This document shows positions 23,465 through 32,215 of a DNA stretch of 40,595 bases, in pieces. A program made the position numbers and the translations under genes. The stretch comes from SAR202 cluster bacterium Casp-Chloro-G4 (GTDB lineage Bacteria > Chloroflexota > Dehalococcoidia > Lucifugimonadales > JADFKI01), in contig MUCK01000001.1 of the NCBI GenBank assembly GCA_002816705.1, positions 1-40,595 of the forward strand, read 5' to 3'. The notes below the pieces were generated by a model that saw only the letters and a program-made list of their open reading frames with translations, searched no databases and was not told the origin of the DNA. How positions within the stretch are numbered: position 1 is the first letter of the stretch; each line of letters begins with the position of its first letter.

Positions 23465-25030
23465 ATGAACGAACCAACGTCCCCCTCTTCCCCTAAAGCA
23501 GGCACCGCGCCCATACCGTGGCCGCCGCTGGTCAACTTTCTGCGGGAGTTCTTTGAGTCAAAAATGCAGAATCCTTATCTCGTTGGCGGTATCATTCGCG
23601 ACTGTCTGTTGGGTATAAAACCCCAGGACGTAGACATAGCTATCGAGGGAGACATTGCGGCCGTAGGCTTGGAACTTGCCAACGCTCTTGGCGGGCAATA
23701 CGTGCAGATGCACCAGGACTGGGACATCGGACGCGTCATTGTTCCCGCCACCGCCGTCATCGATAACGACATCGCTTACGTGGACATATCCGGGATGGTT
23801 GGCGGGATTGAGGCTGACCTTCGCCGTCGAGACTTTTCTGTTGACGCCCTGGCTATCCCACTCGCTGCTGAAACTTTCCATCGTGATGCAATTACAGATC
23901 TGGTGGGAGGTCTGGCCGACCTGGATGCGGAGGTGATCAGGGCAAACGCCGATGATACATTCCGTGATGACCCCGCCAGGCTTCTTCGTGCGCCCCGGCT
24001 AGCTGCGCAACTTGGTTTCACTATCGAAGCGGATACCGAAGCGAAAATCCGTCGGGACGCCGCTCTCGTAACTGGTGTAGCGCCAGAGCGGGTGCGTGAC
24101 GAGCTAATGAGACTGCTGTCCGCGCCGTCCGCCGCCGAATCGGTACGTTGGTTGGATGGGGCCGGGCTGCTATCGCAGGTCTTGCCGGAGCTAGACGAGG
24201 CAAGAGGTATAACCCAGCCCAAAGAGCACCACTGGGATGTTTTTAACCATCTTGTGGAGGCCGTTGGTCACGTCGACATGATTTTTTCGTTCCTGTTCGG
24301 CCACCAGTCCACTCGGTTGGGCCCCCAACCATTGCAGGGCGATTTCTTAACCGCAGCTGTGCCAACGTTCGAAGGTATGCAGGGGTATTTCCAGGAGGAT
24401 ATAGGCGATGGCCATACGCGGCTGACCTTTCTAAAGCTAACGGCTTTGCTGCACGACGTGGCCAAGCCCGCAACGAAAACGATAGAGGCTTCAGGCAAAA
24501 TGCGCTTCCTTGGTCACCACACCGTCGGAGAAGAGATGGCTGGTGAAATACTTGGCCGGCTTCGTTTTAGCCGACGTGGGACCAGATTAGTGTCGCAAAT
24601 GATACGCAATCACCTTCGTCCGACACAGATGGCTGCCAAGGGAGAAATGCCGTCGGGTAGGGCACTTTACCGCTACTATCGGGATGTTTCCGAAGGCGCT
24701 GTGGACACGCTTTACCTGAACATGGCGGACTTTCTGGCTGCGCGAGGTCCCACTATAACAGAGCAGGATTGGAGGGATCATTGCGAGTTGATGGAATACA
24801 TTCTTATCAAAGGTCGGCAGCAAAGTGCCCCGGAAACCCTTCCTAAAATCATCACCGGTCACGATATAATGGTTGCGCTCTCTTTGCCGTCTGGTCCTGA
24901 AGTGGGGAGACTACTAGGACTCGTGCTCGAAGCCCAGGCGAATGGAGAGGTTAATTCGACAGACGAAGCCCTGGGTCTAATCAGATCCTTGGCCGATTCC
25001 ATGCTGGAACCCGGAGGTTGCGGTGCGTAG
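23465..25030 (+). CDS. cca: CCA-adding tRNA nucleotidyltransferase / poly(A) polymerase-family protein with HD domain
   Basis: A 521-residue class II nucleotidyltransferase that builds or repairs the tRNA CCA end. The head has YLVGGIIRDCLLG followed by the catalytic Asp55-x-Asp57. Further motifs are RRRDFSVDALAI and GGLADLDAEVIRA, then the RNA-binding motif RDDPARLLRAPRLAAQLGF. An HD phosphohydrolase domain follows, with HHWDVFNH and ALLHDVAKP (His330-Asp331). Full CCA, A-only or CC-only specificity cannot be decided by eye. I chose the ATG at 23465 over a TTG nine bases earlier; both lack a strong ribosome site. Its end overlaps the secD start by eight bases. Confidence 0.9.
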   Translation: MNEPTSPSSPKAGTAPIPWPPLVNFLREFFESKMQNPYLVGGIIRDCLLGIKPQDVDIAIEGDIAAVGLELANALGGQYVQMHQDWDIGRVIVPATAVIDNDIAYVDISGMVGGIEADLRRRDFSVDALAIPLAAETFHRDAITDLVGGLADLDAEVIRANADDTFRDDPARLLRAPRLAAQLGFTIEADTEAKIRRDAALVTGVAPERVRDELMRLLSAPSAAESVRWLDGAGLLSQVLPELDEARGITQPKEHHWDVFNHLVEAVGHVDMIFSFLFGHQSTRLGPQPLQGDFLTAAVPTFEGMQGYFQEDIGDGHTRLTFLKLTALLHDVAKPATKTIEASGKMRFLGHHTVGEEMAGEILGRLRFSRRGTRLVSQMIRNHLRPTQMAAKGEMPSGRALYRYYRDVSEGAVDTLYLNMADFLAARGPTITEQDWRDHCELMEYILIKGRQQSAPETLPKIITGHDIMVALSLPSGPEVGRLLGLVLEAQANGEVNSTDEALGLIRSLADSMLEPGGCGA

Positions 25031-26867
25031 AAACGCAAAGTCCTTGATATTTGTCACAATTCTGGTTGCGGTAGCTTTGGCCGCTCTGCTGTTCAATCCA
25101 CTAAAGATTGGAGGCTTTGAGCGTGGCGGGGATACTCTCCTTGGGCTCAGCCTGGGCTTGGACCTGCAGGGAGGGAGCCACCTTGTTTATGAGGCTCAGC
25201 CGGTAGTAGACGCCACCACCGGTGAAAAGCAGTTGGTCACCGAAGAAGATATGGCCAGCTTGCTCCGCCTAATTGAGGAGCGCGTCAACGCATCAGGATT
25301 AGGTGAGCCGAGCATTCAAGTATTGGGCAGCGACCGGCTCCTCATTCAGCTGCCGGGTGTGGAAGACTTGGCACGGGCCAAAAGTCTTATCGGTGAGACC
25401 GCCCGCCTTGAGTTCAAGCATAGGAAAGTGAACGTACCTCAGGACCTGGAAGCCGACGGCATTATAGTTGCCGAGGATATAGTCAACATATCAGCGGAGC
25501 CAATGCCTCAGGAAATACTTGATCAGATCGGGAACTCTTCACAGCCGACCCCTGAGCCCGGCGTAGAGCCCGTGGAACCGGTGCTGCCGGTGGCCGAAGA
25601 TTACCCCCCGGTGATAATTGTGGAGTTCACACCTGAGGGCGCCCAAAAATTCGCAGAGGTTAGGGCATCTGTTGGTCTAACACCTCCCCAATTAGCAGGG
25701 GAGGTTCCTCCCAGCGCATTGGAGCTTTCTATTGAAGGCGGCCAATCCCTTAAATACCAGGTGATTGGGCCGGTGGTTCAGCGCCTGGGCGACAGCAATA
25801 GATTCATATTCCCATTTCCACCGGACGTAGGCGAACGCGTTGAAGGCAAGCCTCTGGACATAGCCAGCGCACAGGCTATCGTGGGCGATCAGGCGACTGT
25901 AAGCTTCGTTAGGCTTCAGGGTAGCGTGGATGAGGACTTCGGCCTGAGCGGAGACAACCTGGCAAGGGCGTATCCCAGCCTACACTCTGGTAGTGACCAG
26001 CCCATCATAAACATCGAATTTGATGAAGAGGGCACCAAGCTTTTTGGACTCCTGACCACTGAAATAGCAGGTAGCCCGACCGATTTCATAGCCATATTCC
26101 TGGATGATAGGGAGTTAATAGCTCCCACCGTAACGCAGCCAATTACTTCCGGCACTGCTATTATTCAGGGTAGGGACTTCACAATCGAGAGAACTCGGGA
26201 TATAGCCCTACAGCTTGAGGGCGGCCGTTTGCCGGTGCCCATTTTGCTTGTGCAGGAGCGAGATGTTGACGCGATATTGGGCGCCGACTCGCTGGCAGAT
26301 AGCGTTGTGGCCGGTGCCGTAGGCCTGGCCCTGGTATTCCTGTTTATGACGCTGTACTACCGAGTGCCCGGTGTAATTGCATCCATAGCGCTGGTGACTT
26401 ACTCGGTTCTGGTGTTTGCGGTATTCAAAATCATGCCCGTTACCCTAACCCTTTCCGGTGTCGCCGCGACCATACTGTCAATTGGTATGGCAGTGGACGC
26501 CAACGTTCTCATATTCGAACGTATGAAGGATGAGCTTAGGAACGGACGAACACTGAACTCTGCAATCAACATAGGATTTAACAGGGCGTGGCCAGCCATT
26601 AGGGACAGCAACGTTTCCACATTGATAACGTGTGGCATTCTGTTCTACTTCTCCAACCAGCTTGGGACGACAATCGTTCAGGGCTTCGCCGCGGCCTTGG
26701 CCATAGGCGTGCTGATCAGCATGTTCTCAGCCATTTTCGTAAGCAGAACTATCCTCCGGGTTATCGCATCGACGGGTCTGTCTAGTCATTTGAGGATGTT
26801 CGTACCGTCCGGAGGATCAGACCTGCCTCAGCAAAGAAGCGGCAGCCCCGCAGTACAGAGGAGCTAA
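25023..26867 (+). CDS. secD: Protein translocase subunit SecD
   Basis: A 614-residue SecD of the SecDF complex, which uses proton motive force to pull exported proteins through SecYEG. It has an N-terminal membrane helix (about 8-25) and the LGLDLQGGSHLVYEA motif. The large outside domain includes an acidic Pro-rich insert (about 175-200) and ends in the EGGRLPVPI segment. Five more membrane helices follow, with VDANVLIFERMKDELRNG. The GTG start has GGAGG upstream and overlaps the cca-like stop by eight bases, so translation is coupled. Three bases separate it from secF. Confidence 0.96.
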   Translation: MRRNAKSLIFVTILVAVALAALLFNPLKIGGFERGGDTLLGLSLGLDLQGGSHLVYEAQPVVDATTGEKQLVTEEDMASLLRLIEERVNASGLGEPSIQVLGSDRLLIQLPGVEDLARAKSLIGETARLEFKHRKVNVPQDLEADGIIVAEDIVNISAEPMPQEILDQIGNSSQPTPEPGVEPVEPVLPVAEDYPPVIIVEFTPEGAQKFAEVRASVGLTPPQLAGEVPPSALELSIEGGQSLKYQVIGPVVQRLGDSNRFIFPFPPDVGERVEGKPLDIASAQAIVGDQATVSFVRLQGSVDEDFGLSGDNLARAYPSLHSGSDQPIINIEFDEEGTKLFGLLTTEIAGSPTDFIAIFLDDRELIAPTVTQPITSGTAIIQGRDFTIERTRDIALQLEGGRLPVPILLVQERDVDAILGADSLADSVVAGAVGLALVFLFMTLYYRVPGVIASIALVTYSVLVFAVFKIMPVTLTLSGVAATILSIGMAVDANVLIFERMKDELRNGRTLNSAINIGFNRAWPAIRDSNVSTLITCGILFYFSNQLGTTIVQGFAAALAIGVLISMFSAIFVSRTILRVIASTGLSSHLRMFVPSGGSDLPQQRSGSPAVQRS

Positions 26868-26870
26868 AAA

Positions 26871-27803
26871 TTGAATTTCGTTGGCAAGAGAAACTGGTTC
26901 TTCCTGGTTTCCTTTCTGGTGATATTGCCAGGAATCGTGTTTCTGATCATATCCCCCGGCCTAAGGCCGGGCATTGACTTCACCGGAGGCTCTACCCTCA
27001 CGCTGGGATTCTCCAACACGGTGACACAGCAGCAATTGAGGGATGAGCTTACGCTGGAGGGGTATCCGGACGCTTCTGTTCAGTCCTTTGGTGAGGATAC
27101 CTTCTTCGTACGCATGCCAGAGTTAACAGAGGCCGACAAAACTGCGATAGCGAATGCCCTGGAGGCGAAGCTGTCGCCGGACGGTGTTAACGTGCTGTCT
27201 TTCGACCTGGTTTCGCCCGCCATAGCTCAGGAGACTATTCTGAACGGCATATACGCTGTTCTTGCCGCCACCGTGGGTATCTTTGTTTATTTGTGGTGGG
27301 CGTTCCGTAGTGTCCCTAGCCCGTTCCGATATGGCGTTGCTGCCATCGTGGCCCTGCTGCACGACACCATTATCGTCGTCGGGATATTCGCCATACTTGG
27401 CAATTTGTTAGGCACGGAAGTGAACACGATGTTCCTCATTGCCGTCCTGACGGTTATCGGCTACAGCGTTAACGACACCATCGTGGTGTTCGATAGGCTG
27501 AGGGAGAACGTCATAAATTTCCCCAATCGGAGGTTCAGCGACAACATTAACGTCAGCATCTCGGAAACGCTTGGACGGTCCCTGAATACCAGCCTGACGT
27601 TGTTGGTGACGCTAATGGCACTGTTCCTGTTCGGAGGCGTGACTATACGTTCTTTCCTGCTGGTGCTGCTTATAGGGGTGGTGGCCGGAACCTACAGCTC
27701 CGTGGCCATTGCCAGTCAAGTGCTTGCGACCTGGGATTCTGGGGACATCGGTCGGTTGTTCCGAAGAGTGCGTTCGCCAGGCAGGTCTGCCGCTTCCGTC
27801 TAA
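26871..27803 (+). CDS. secF: Protein translocase subunit SecF
   Basis: A 310-residue partner of SecD with six membrane helices. It has PGIDFTGGSTLTLGF near the N-terminus, the LLHDTIIVVGIF helix, and GYSVNDTIVVFDRLREN (family signature with the proton-path Asp). TLGRSLNTSLTLLVTLMALFLFGG completes the core. The start is TTG with GGAG upstream, three bases after secD. A strong terminator ends the cca-secD-secF unit. Confidence 0.96.
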   Translation: MNFVGKRNWFFLVSFLVILPGIVFLIISPGLRPGIDFTGGSTLTLGFSNTVTQQQLRDELTLEGYPDASVQSFGEDTFFVRMPELTEADKTAIANALEAKLSPDGVNVLSFDLVSPAIAQETILNGIYAVLAATVGIFVYLWWAFRSVPSPFRYGVAAIVALLHDTIIVVGIFAILGNLLGTEVNTMFLIAVLTVIGYSVNDTIVVFDRLRENVINFPNRRFSDNINVSISETLGRSLNTSLTLLVTLMALFLFGGVTIRSFLLVLLIGVVAGTYSSVAIASQVLATWDSGDIGRLFRRVRSPGRSAASV

Positions 27804-27823
27804 TAAAAACCTTTGAGATATTC

Positions 27824-27866
27824 AAAGGGGCCTCTCGCTTAACAACAGCGAGAGGCCCCTTTTTAT
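27824..27866. terminator. Bidirectional rho-independent terminator
   Basis: Perfect 16-bp hairpin (arm AAAGGGGCCTCTCGCT), 6-base loop, T5 on the right and A3 on the left. It separates secF from the convergent alcohol dehydrogenase gene. Confidence 0.92.
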
Positions 27867-27892
27867 TCAATACGGTTTATCGCCATTTCAGG

Positions 27893-28933
27893 TTACGCTT
27901 GTGGAGGAATGAGTACGATTCTACCGAAGGCGTTTCTAGACCTGACAAGCCTGAAACCTTCCGCAGCATTCGCTAGATTCATACGTTCGTGAATGATCGG
28001 CTTCACACCGCCCGTGGACATCATGCCCAACGCCCTGGCGATGTTACTTGGCGATGTACCGGTGGAGCCTGCTATCGTCGCGTCACGAAACAGCACATCA
28101 GTCAGATTGAAATTGGCCCTGGCTCCGGTAACCTCTCCCATTACAACCATGCGGCCGAATTGTGAAAGACTTGCCAGGCACGAATTGAATACCGCTGAGC
28201 CCACCGTGTTCAGCACAACGTCCGCACCCTCATCGCCCGTCAGCGCCATTGCGATCTCCGAGAAGTCCAGGTCCTCTGTGGAAAGAATGACCTCTACGTT
28301 TCCCAATGCCTCGATGGCCTGCATCTTACCCGGGGAGGTTGTTACGCCGATTACTCGAGCGCCCTGGGTTGCCGCGACCTGCAGCGCATGAGCCCCTAAC
28401 CCGCCGCCAGCGCCCACCACCAGAACGGTCTCGCCGGGTTTTACCCTGGCAACTTCGGATATGGCCTGAATGGTTACACCGACGGGACATGCTGCGACGC
28501 AAGCCTCAACAATGTCCACGCCATCCGGCACTGGGAGGAGCGAGGTGGCCGGCAGGGCAACGTATTGGGCGAAGCCGCCGCTTATGGCGTGGCCTACGCC
28601 TTGGCCTTGTCTGCAGCGATACTGTAGTCCGCTCAAACAGCGGTCGCATTCACCGCAAAAAGCCGTCAGTGTGGCAACGACTCGGTCGCCCTCCTGAAGG
28701 GACTGCACCGACCCTCCAACCTGTTGCACTACCCCGGAAATTTCATGACCCAGGATTATTTCCGGGCGCACGCCCCTCCGCAGCATACCGGACATCACGG
28801 CCACGTCGTGGTGACACAGACCGCACGCAGCCACGCGGACCAGCGCGTCCCTCTCCCTGATTTCAGGTAGAGGGACGTCCCGAATCTGGAGGTCGGGTTC
28901 TTCTCCTGGTGCTTCTAAATAGAGAGCCTTCAT
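27893..28933 (-). CDS. Zinc-dependent medium-chain alcohol dehydrogenase
   Basis: A 346-residue NAD(P)-dependent MDR oxidoreductase. The catalytic zinc site has Cys40 (GLCHHD) and His63-Glu64 (GHE). A structural zinc site is complete with Cys93, Cys96, Cys99 and Cys107. The Rossmann loop is VLVVGAGGGLGAHALQ. It starts nine bases after the stop of the 6PGDH-like gene, so the two form one transcript. The substrate is unknown; the partner suggests an oxidation pathway for hydroxy acids or alcohols, which is inference. Confidence 0.92.
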   Translation of the reverse strand: MKALYLEAPGEEPDLQIRDVPLPEIRERDALVRVAACGLCHHDVAVMSGMLRRGVRPEIILGHEISGVVQQVGGSVQSLQEGDRVVATLTAFCGECDRCLSGLQYRCRQGQGVGHAISGGFAQYVALPATSLLPVPDGVDIVEACVAACPVGVTIQAISEVARVKPGETVLVVGAGGGLGAHALQVAATQGARVIGVTTSPGKMQAIEALGNVEVILSTEDLDFSEIAMALTGDEGADVVLNTVGSAVFNSCLASLSQFGRMVVMGEVTGARANFNLTDVLFRDATIAGSTGTSPSNIARALGMMSTGGVKPIIHERMNLANAAEGFRLVRSRNAFGRIVLIPPQA

Positions 28934-28942
28934 GTGCTGGGA

Positions 28943-29842
28943 CTAGTCTCCGGTCGCTACGCCAGCGTTAATTATCTCGACAACTGCCTTGATGGTTTCG
29001 CTAGTGGGCCTGTTCTTGTCCCCCGATTCGGGCGTTTCTGATGCGAATGAGGTCTGACTTAGCAGTCGATATATATCCGCTGCGCCTTTATGGAAGAACG
29101 GCGATACGCCAACCTGCTCAAATGTAGCCGATATCTCTTCCATTTCGCCGATCCACCGGTGCGCGTTGGGCGGAAGCCGGGATATACCAGTGTCCATCTG
29201 CTTCAGGGCGTTGGGCTGGCTGCTCTCAAATTCGGCACGCAACTGGTCGGATAGGCCCATGGCCTCGGCGGCCGCCAGCAGGGCTATCTGCAATGTGGAG
29301 GTGCCTTTGGTCAGAGCGGCGTAGCACATCTTGATGCCGGAGCCGTGTCCAATCTCGCCGCCCATGTCTCGGACTGCGATTCCCTTGCCATCCAGATCGT
29401 TCATGAAAGAAGCGTTTGGCCCGGAGACGTAGAACCTGGGAGCCTCGCCCCGGTTGGGAGAGCCGCCAATGATGCCGCCGTCGATGAACCTTCCGCCTGC
29501 GCTGGATATGGCATCGCCGATGGCTCGTGTGGTCTTGGGTGAAACCGCATTGCAGTCGGCGTAGTACGTCGATACGCCAGTGGACTGCATCGAGGCGGCT
29601 ACGATATCGGCAGCGCCCACTGCCTGCGCGGGAACCATGATGCACAGGATGAGGTCGGCCTCCTTCACCATGTTGTCGATGCTACCGACGTCGCGAATAC
29701 TGGAGGACTTTGCCAATTCCGCGGTCCGAGTGCTGCGGCCCTCCAGTGATGTGATCACGTCGTATCCGTTCTCTACGAGAACCCGTCCTACGCCAGACCC
29801 CATGTCACCGGGGCTGTAGATAGCAATTGTCTTTATTGTCAT
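28943..29842 (-). CDS. 6-phosphogluconate/3-hydroxyisobutyrate dehydrogenase-like oxidoreductase (DUF1932 type)
   Basis: A 299-residue beta-hydroxyacid dehydrogenase. The N-terminal nucleotide loop is YSPGDMGSGVGRVL (residues 9-22), departing from the usual GxGxMG by a Ser-Pro start. The substrate strand is IDGGIIGGSP, and GSGIKMCYAALTKG provides the catalytic lysine. The helical C-terminal domain with LPPNAHRWIGEMEEI resembles DUF1932 rather than classic 3-hydroxyisobutyrate dehydrogenase. ATG with GGGAG about 10 bases upstream. A palindromic sequence lies 38 bases upstream. Confidence 0.85.
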   Translation of the reverse strand: MTIKTIAIYSPGDMGSGVGRVLVENGYDVITSLEGRSTRTAELAKSSSIRDVGSIDNMVKEADLILCIMVPAQAVGAADIVAASMQSTGVSTYYADCNAVSPKTTRAIGDAISSAGGRFIDGGIIGGSPNRGEAPRFYVSGPNASFMNDLDGKGIAVRDMGGEIGHGSGIKMCYAALTKGTSTLQIALLAAAEAMGLSDQLRAEFESSQPNALKQMDTGISRLPPNAHRWIGEMEEISATFEQVGVSPFFHKGAADIYRLLSQTSFASETPESGDKNRPTSETIKAVVEIINAGVATGD

Positions 29843-29879
29843 TTAGGCATAACTCCCTTGATATTTATTTTTCGCTGAT

Positions 29880-29899
29880 TGCCAAATCAAGGTTTGGCA
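29880..29899. promoter_or_regulatory. Palindromic operator-like site
   Basis: TGCCAAA, six bases, TTTGGCA: a perfect 7-bp inverted repeat just upstream of the dehydrogenase pair. A related half-site (ATTTGGTG) follows within 20 bases. Candidate repressor site; no regulator gene is adjacent. Confidence 0.4.
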
Positions 29900-30165
29900 T
29901 CAAAATTTGGTGTCGTAGCTTTAAGGTTGCGTTGTGCAACTAGTCGTTTTGAGGGGTATGGCTCGACGGGCTTACGACCCGCCTCGGCGGGTTGATATGA
30001 ATATTCCGTTCGCATCTGCAGTGGCGGATCGAAGGCAAATGCGCTCAGATTTGGCGCCCTTTGTGCGAGTCCTCTTAGTATAAAGAATAACAGAACGCCG
30101 ACCGGATTTTCAGGCTTACAACATCAGAACTAAAGCCTGAGGAGCATGGATCAGCAATACCTTGA

Positions 30166-30195
30166 TTGGCTTTGAGATTGTTAAGGGCATATAAT
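30166..30195 (+). promoter_or_regulatory. Promoter for nfo
   Basis: TTGGCT, 18 bases, then a perfect TATAAT. The implied transcript begins near 30202, leaving a 35-base leader that carries the GAGGAG ribosome site. Confidence 0.5.
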
Positions 30196-30236
30196 TTGTC
30201 CTCAACTCAACAACAGTATGACCGAGGAGATACGTT

Positions 30237-31088
30237 ATGGATTTGGGAGCGCACGTTTCCACCGCAGGCGGCATCTCGAAGGCCGTAGAGAGGGCGCAGG
30301 AAATCGGCGCGGAGACCATTCAGATTTTCGCTTCGTCACCCAGGGCGTGGGCTTTCAAGGCCCTGGCCGAGAACCAGGTTCTGGCCTTTCGAGAGGGTGT
30401 GGAAGAGGCAGGCATAAAGTCGACCTTTATTCACGGTTTGTATCTCGTTAACATCGGGGGCACCCCGGAGTTGGTGGAGAAATCGGTCATCGCACTGGGG
30501 CAGACCATGCACGCGGCGGGACAGATTGGCGCTGAGGGCGTTATATTTCACTCTGGGAGCCACAAGGGCGTAGGCTTCGACGCTGTGCTAGACCAGGCCG
30601 CAGACGCTCTTACTCGGGTTCTGGCAGGCAGCCCGCCAGATGTTCAGCTAATCATAGAAAACTGTGCGGGGATGGGCGCCCAAATCGGGGCCTCGTTCGC
30701 GGAACTGGGTCGGTTGATGAAGGCTATCGACAACCCACGACTGAAGATATGCCTTGATACGGAACACGCTTTCGCAGCGGGGTACAACATAGCCGATCCC
30801 GACGGCATAGAGGGTGCTATGGCCGAGTTCGACAAGGAGATTGGACTGGACCGCCTCGTCGTGGTTCACGCCAACGACGCGAAGGTCGAGTTCGCTTCAG
30901 GGGTGGACCGCCACGAGAACATAGGGGAAGGGCATATCGGTATAGCCGGATTCGAGACCATCATGGCGCACTCGGCTTTCCAGCGCGTACCCTTCTTGCT
31001 GGAGGTGCCTGGCGAGGACAAGAAGGGGCCAGACAAAGCCAACCTTGACAGGCTGAAGGAAATTCGCCGACGGTTGGCTAATGCTTGA
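30237..31088 (+). CDS. nfo: Deoxyribonuclease IV (endonuclease IV, AP endonuclease)
   Basis: A 283-residue TIM-barrel enzyme that cuts DNA at abasic sites in base-excision repair using three zinc ions. Zinc-ligand motifs occur in order: GAHVS, FIHGLYLVN, FHSGSH, IENCAG, CLDTEHAFAAGY, HANDAK, DRHENIGEGHIG and LEVPG. Together these give the His, Glu and Asp ligands of the family. GAGGAG lies seven bases before the ATG. It appears to be transcribed alone from its own promoter. Confidence 0.96.
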   Translation: MDLGAHVSTAGGISKAVERAQEIGAETIQIFASSPRAWAFKALAENQVLAFREGVEEAGIKSTFIHGLYLVNIGGTPELVEKSVIALGQTMHAAGQIGAEGVIFHSGSHKGVGFDAVLDQAADALTRVLAGSPPDVQLIIENCAGMGAQIGASFAELGRLMKAIDNPRLKICLDTEHAFAAGYNIADPDGIEGAMAEFDKEIGLDRLVVVHANDAKVEFASGVDRHENIGEGHIGIAGFETIMAHSAFQRVPFLLEVPGEDKKGPDKANLDRLKEIRRRLANA

Positions 31089-31260
31089 TTTGAGCCTAAC
31101 CTAAGATTCGAACAAGGGCCTTAAATCTGGGCGCATAGTTCTTCCATACACCGCAGAGACGAACGGAATTTTTAATAACTGCGTGTATGGTGAGCACTTG
31201 AAGCCACGAGCATGATTGCGACATTTTGTTCAATGTTCCAAGTCCCTGTTAACTGATATC

Positions 31261-31300
31261 AAAAAGAAGGGCCTCTCGGTATGAGAAGCCCTTCTACTTT
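31261..31300 (-). terminator. Terminator of the DoxX-like gene
   Basis: Inverted repeat AGAAGGGC / GCCCTTCT with imperfect inner pairing. On the minus strand it is followed by T5. It lies about 35 bases beyond the DoxX-like stop. Confidence 0.7.
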
Positions 31301-31334
31301 ACTGGTCGTCGGTCAGTTCTGGATTCAGTCTCAA

Positions 31335-31925
31335 CTATTCCAGTATTGGGTAACGGCGGACCATCGGTGTTTCCGCCCACCAGCGACCGAGACCCATGGT
31401 GCGGCCTGCGCCAGCCGCAGCCAGACCAATCATGATGACGGCGTAGACGATGTGCTCATCCAAGAAAGGGTTGTGCTCAGGTAGGATGAAGCCAGCCGTG
31501 TACATAAGCGCCAGCATTAGGCCCCCTGTGTACGCTCCCAGTTTCACGCTCAGCCCCAGCAGCAACGTAATGCCTACGAAGACCAGGCCAAGCATGAACA
31601 GCCAGTCCACTACGACGTTACCGGCTATTGCCGCGTACATGGCAGCGAACGGTCCCTTGGTGCCAAAGGCCAGGAAGCCATATGTGGGAGAGCCGCCGGC
31701 CAGCCATGCATCTTTAGCCGCTGTGGTGAATCCTAGCCCGAACAACTTGTCGATGAAGGCCCAGAAGAAGATCCAACCCATTCCCAGTCTCAACGTGCCC
31801 CACACGTACCCCTCCAGGCGTCCGGTCTTGCCAACAATGCGTTCCGCCTCCGCTACTACGTCTGTTCTAGCGCCAGCTATAGTTTCCATCTCTGTTACGT
31901 GTCGCCGTTCGATAATAGCAGCCAT
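31335..31925 (-). CDS. DoxX-like membrane protein
   Basis: A 196-residue protein with four membrane helices in a DoxX-type plan. After a charged N-terminus of about 40 residues, it has LRLGMGWIFFWAFIDKLFGLG, then a loop, VVVDWLFMLGLVFVGITLLLG, LGAYTGGLMLALMYTAGF and HIVYAVIMIGLAAAGAG. The Arg/Gly/W pattern in helix 1 and the fourth helix ending in a GLGRWW tail fit the family. DoxX proteins are tied to respiratory or thiosulfate-quinone systems in some organisms, but most are uncharacterised. The ATG at 31925 has AAGGAGG upstream; a longer frame to 32000 lacks that. Confidence 0.8.
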   Translation of the reverse strand: MAAIIERRHVTEMETIAGARTDVVAEAERIVGKTGRLEGYVWGTLRLGMGWIFFWAFIDKLFGLGFTTAAKDAWLAGGSPTYGFLAFGTKGPFAAMYAAIAGNVVVDWLFMLGLVFVGITLLLGLSVKLGAYTGGLMLALMYTAGFILPEHNPFLDEHIVYAVIMIGLAAAGAGRTMGLGRWWAETPMVRRYPILE

Positions 31926-32215
31926 GACGAGCCTCCTTAAGGGTGATACGCTGATGAGGTTTGCGGTTGGGTTTCCTTTTATTCTCTTTTGATCCCGCAT
32001 CTGTACTTTAATTCACAAAGCATGAGGAAGTTGTGATTTGGACGAATAACAAATGAGGATTATGTGAGTACCGTTAGGCAATAAAATCTCAGTTAATGCT
32101 CTGGTACAATTGCTGAGTAAAATATCTTCTTGTTGCGGTGGGGCCAGGCCTATCGGAGCAGGTAGATACCATGAATTAACCCTCGGCTGTTAACCCAAAA
32201 CTCCATGGAAAGAGA

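Larger units (their letters stand above)
29843..30236. other. Intergenic region between divergent dehydrogenase pair and nfo
   Basis: 394 bases without a gene. It holds the operator-like palindrome at 29880-29899, a short GC-rich inverted repeat near 29990 (CCCGCC/GGCGGG) with no T-run, a 7-bp inverted repeat at 30111-30139 (CAGGCTT/AAGCCTG), and the nfo promoter. No small gene or tRNA recognised. Confidence 0.55.

Noticed and set aside
28306-28860. 184-codon plus-strand frame opposite the alcohol dehydrogenase
   Set aside because: Antisense to a clear zinc alcohol dehydrogenase with all metal ligands; Arg/Pro-rich composition typical of a shadow frame.
29960-30010. GC-rich stem near 29990 as a possible tRNA
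   Set aside because: No cloverleaf, no T-arm consensus and no CCA or acceptor pairing could be made.
30111-30139. 7-bp inverted repeat CAGGCTT/AAGCCTG as a terminator
   Set aside because: No T-run on either strand and no gene ending nearby; the 15-base loop is long. Could be chance.
31095-31125. GATTCGAAC sequence resembling a reversed tRNA T-loop
   Set aside because: The flanking bases do not pair to form a T-stem and no anticodon arm is present.
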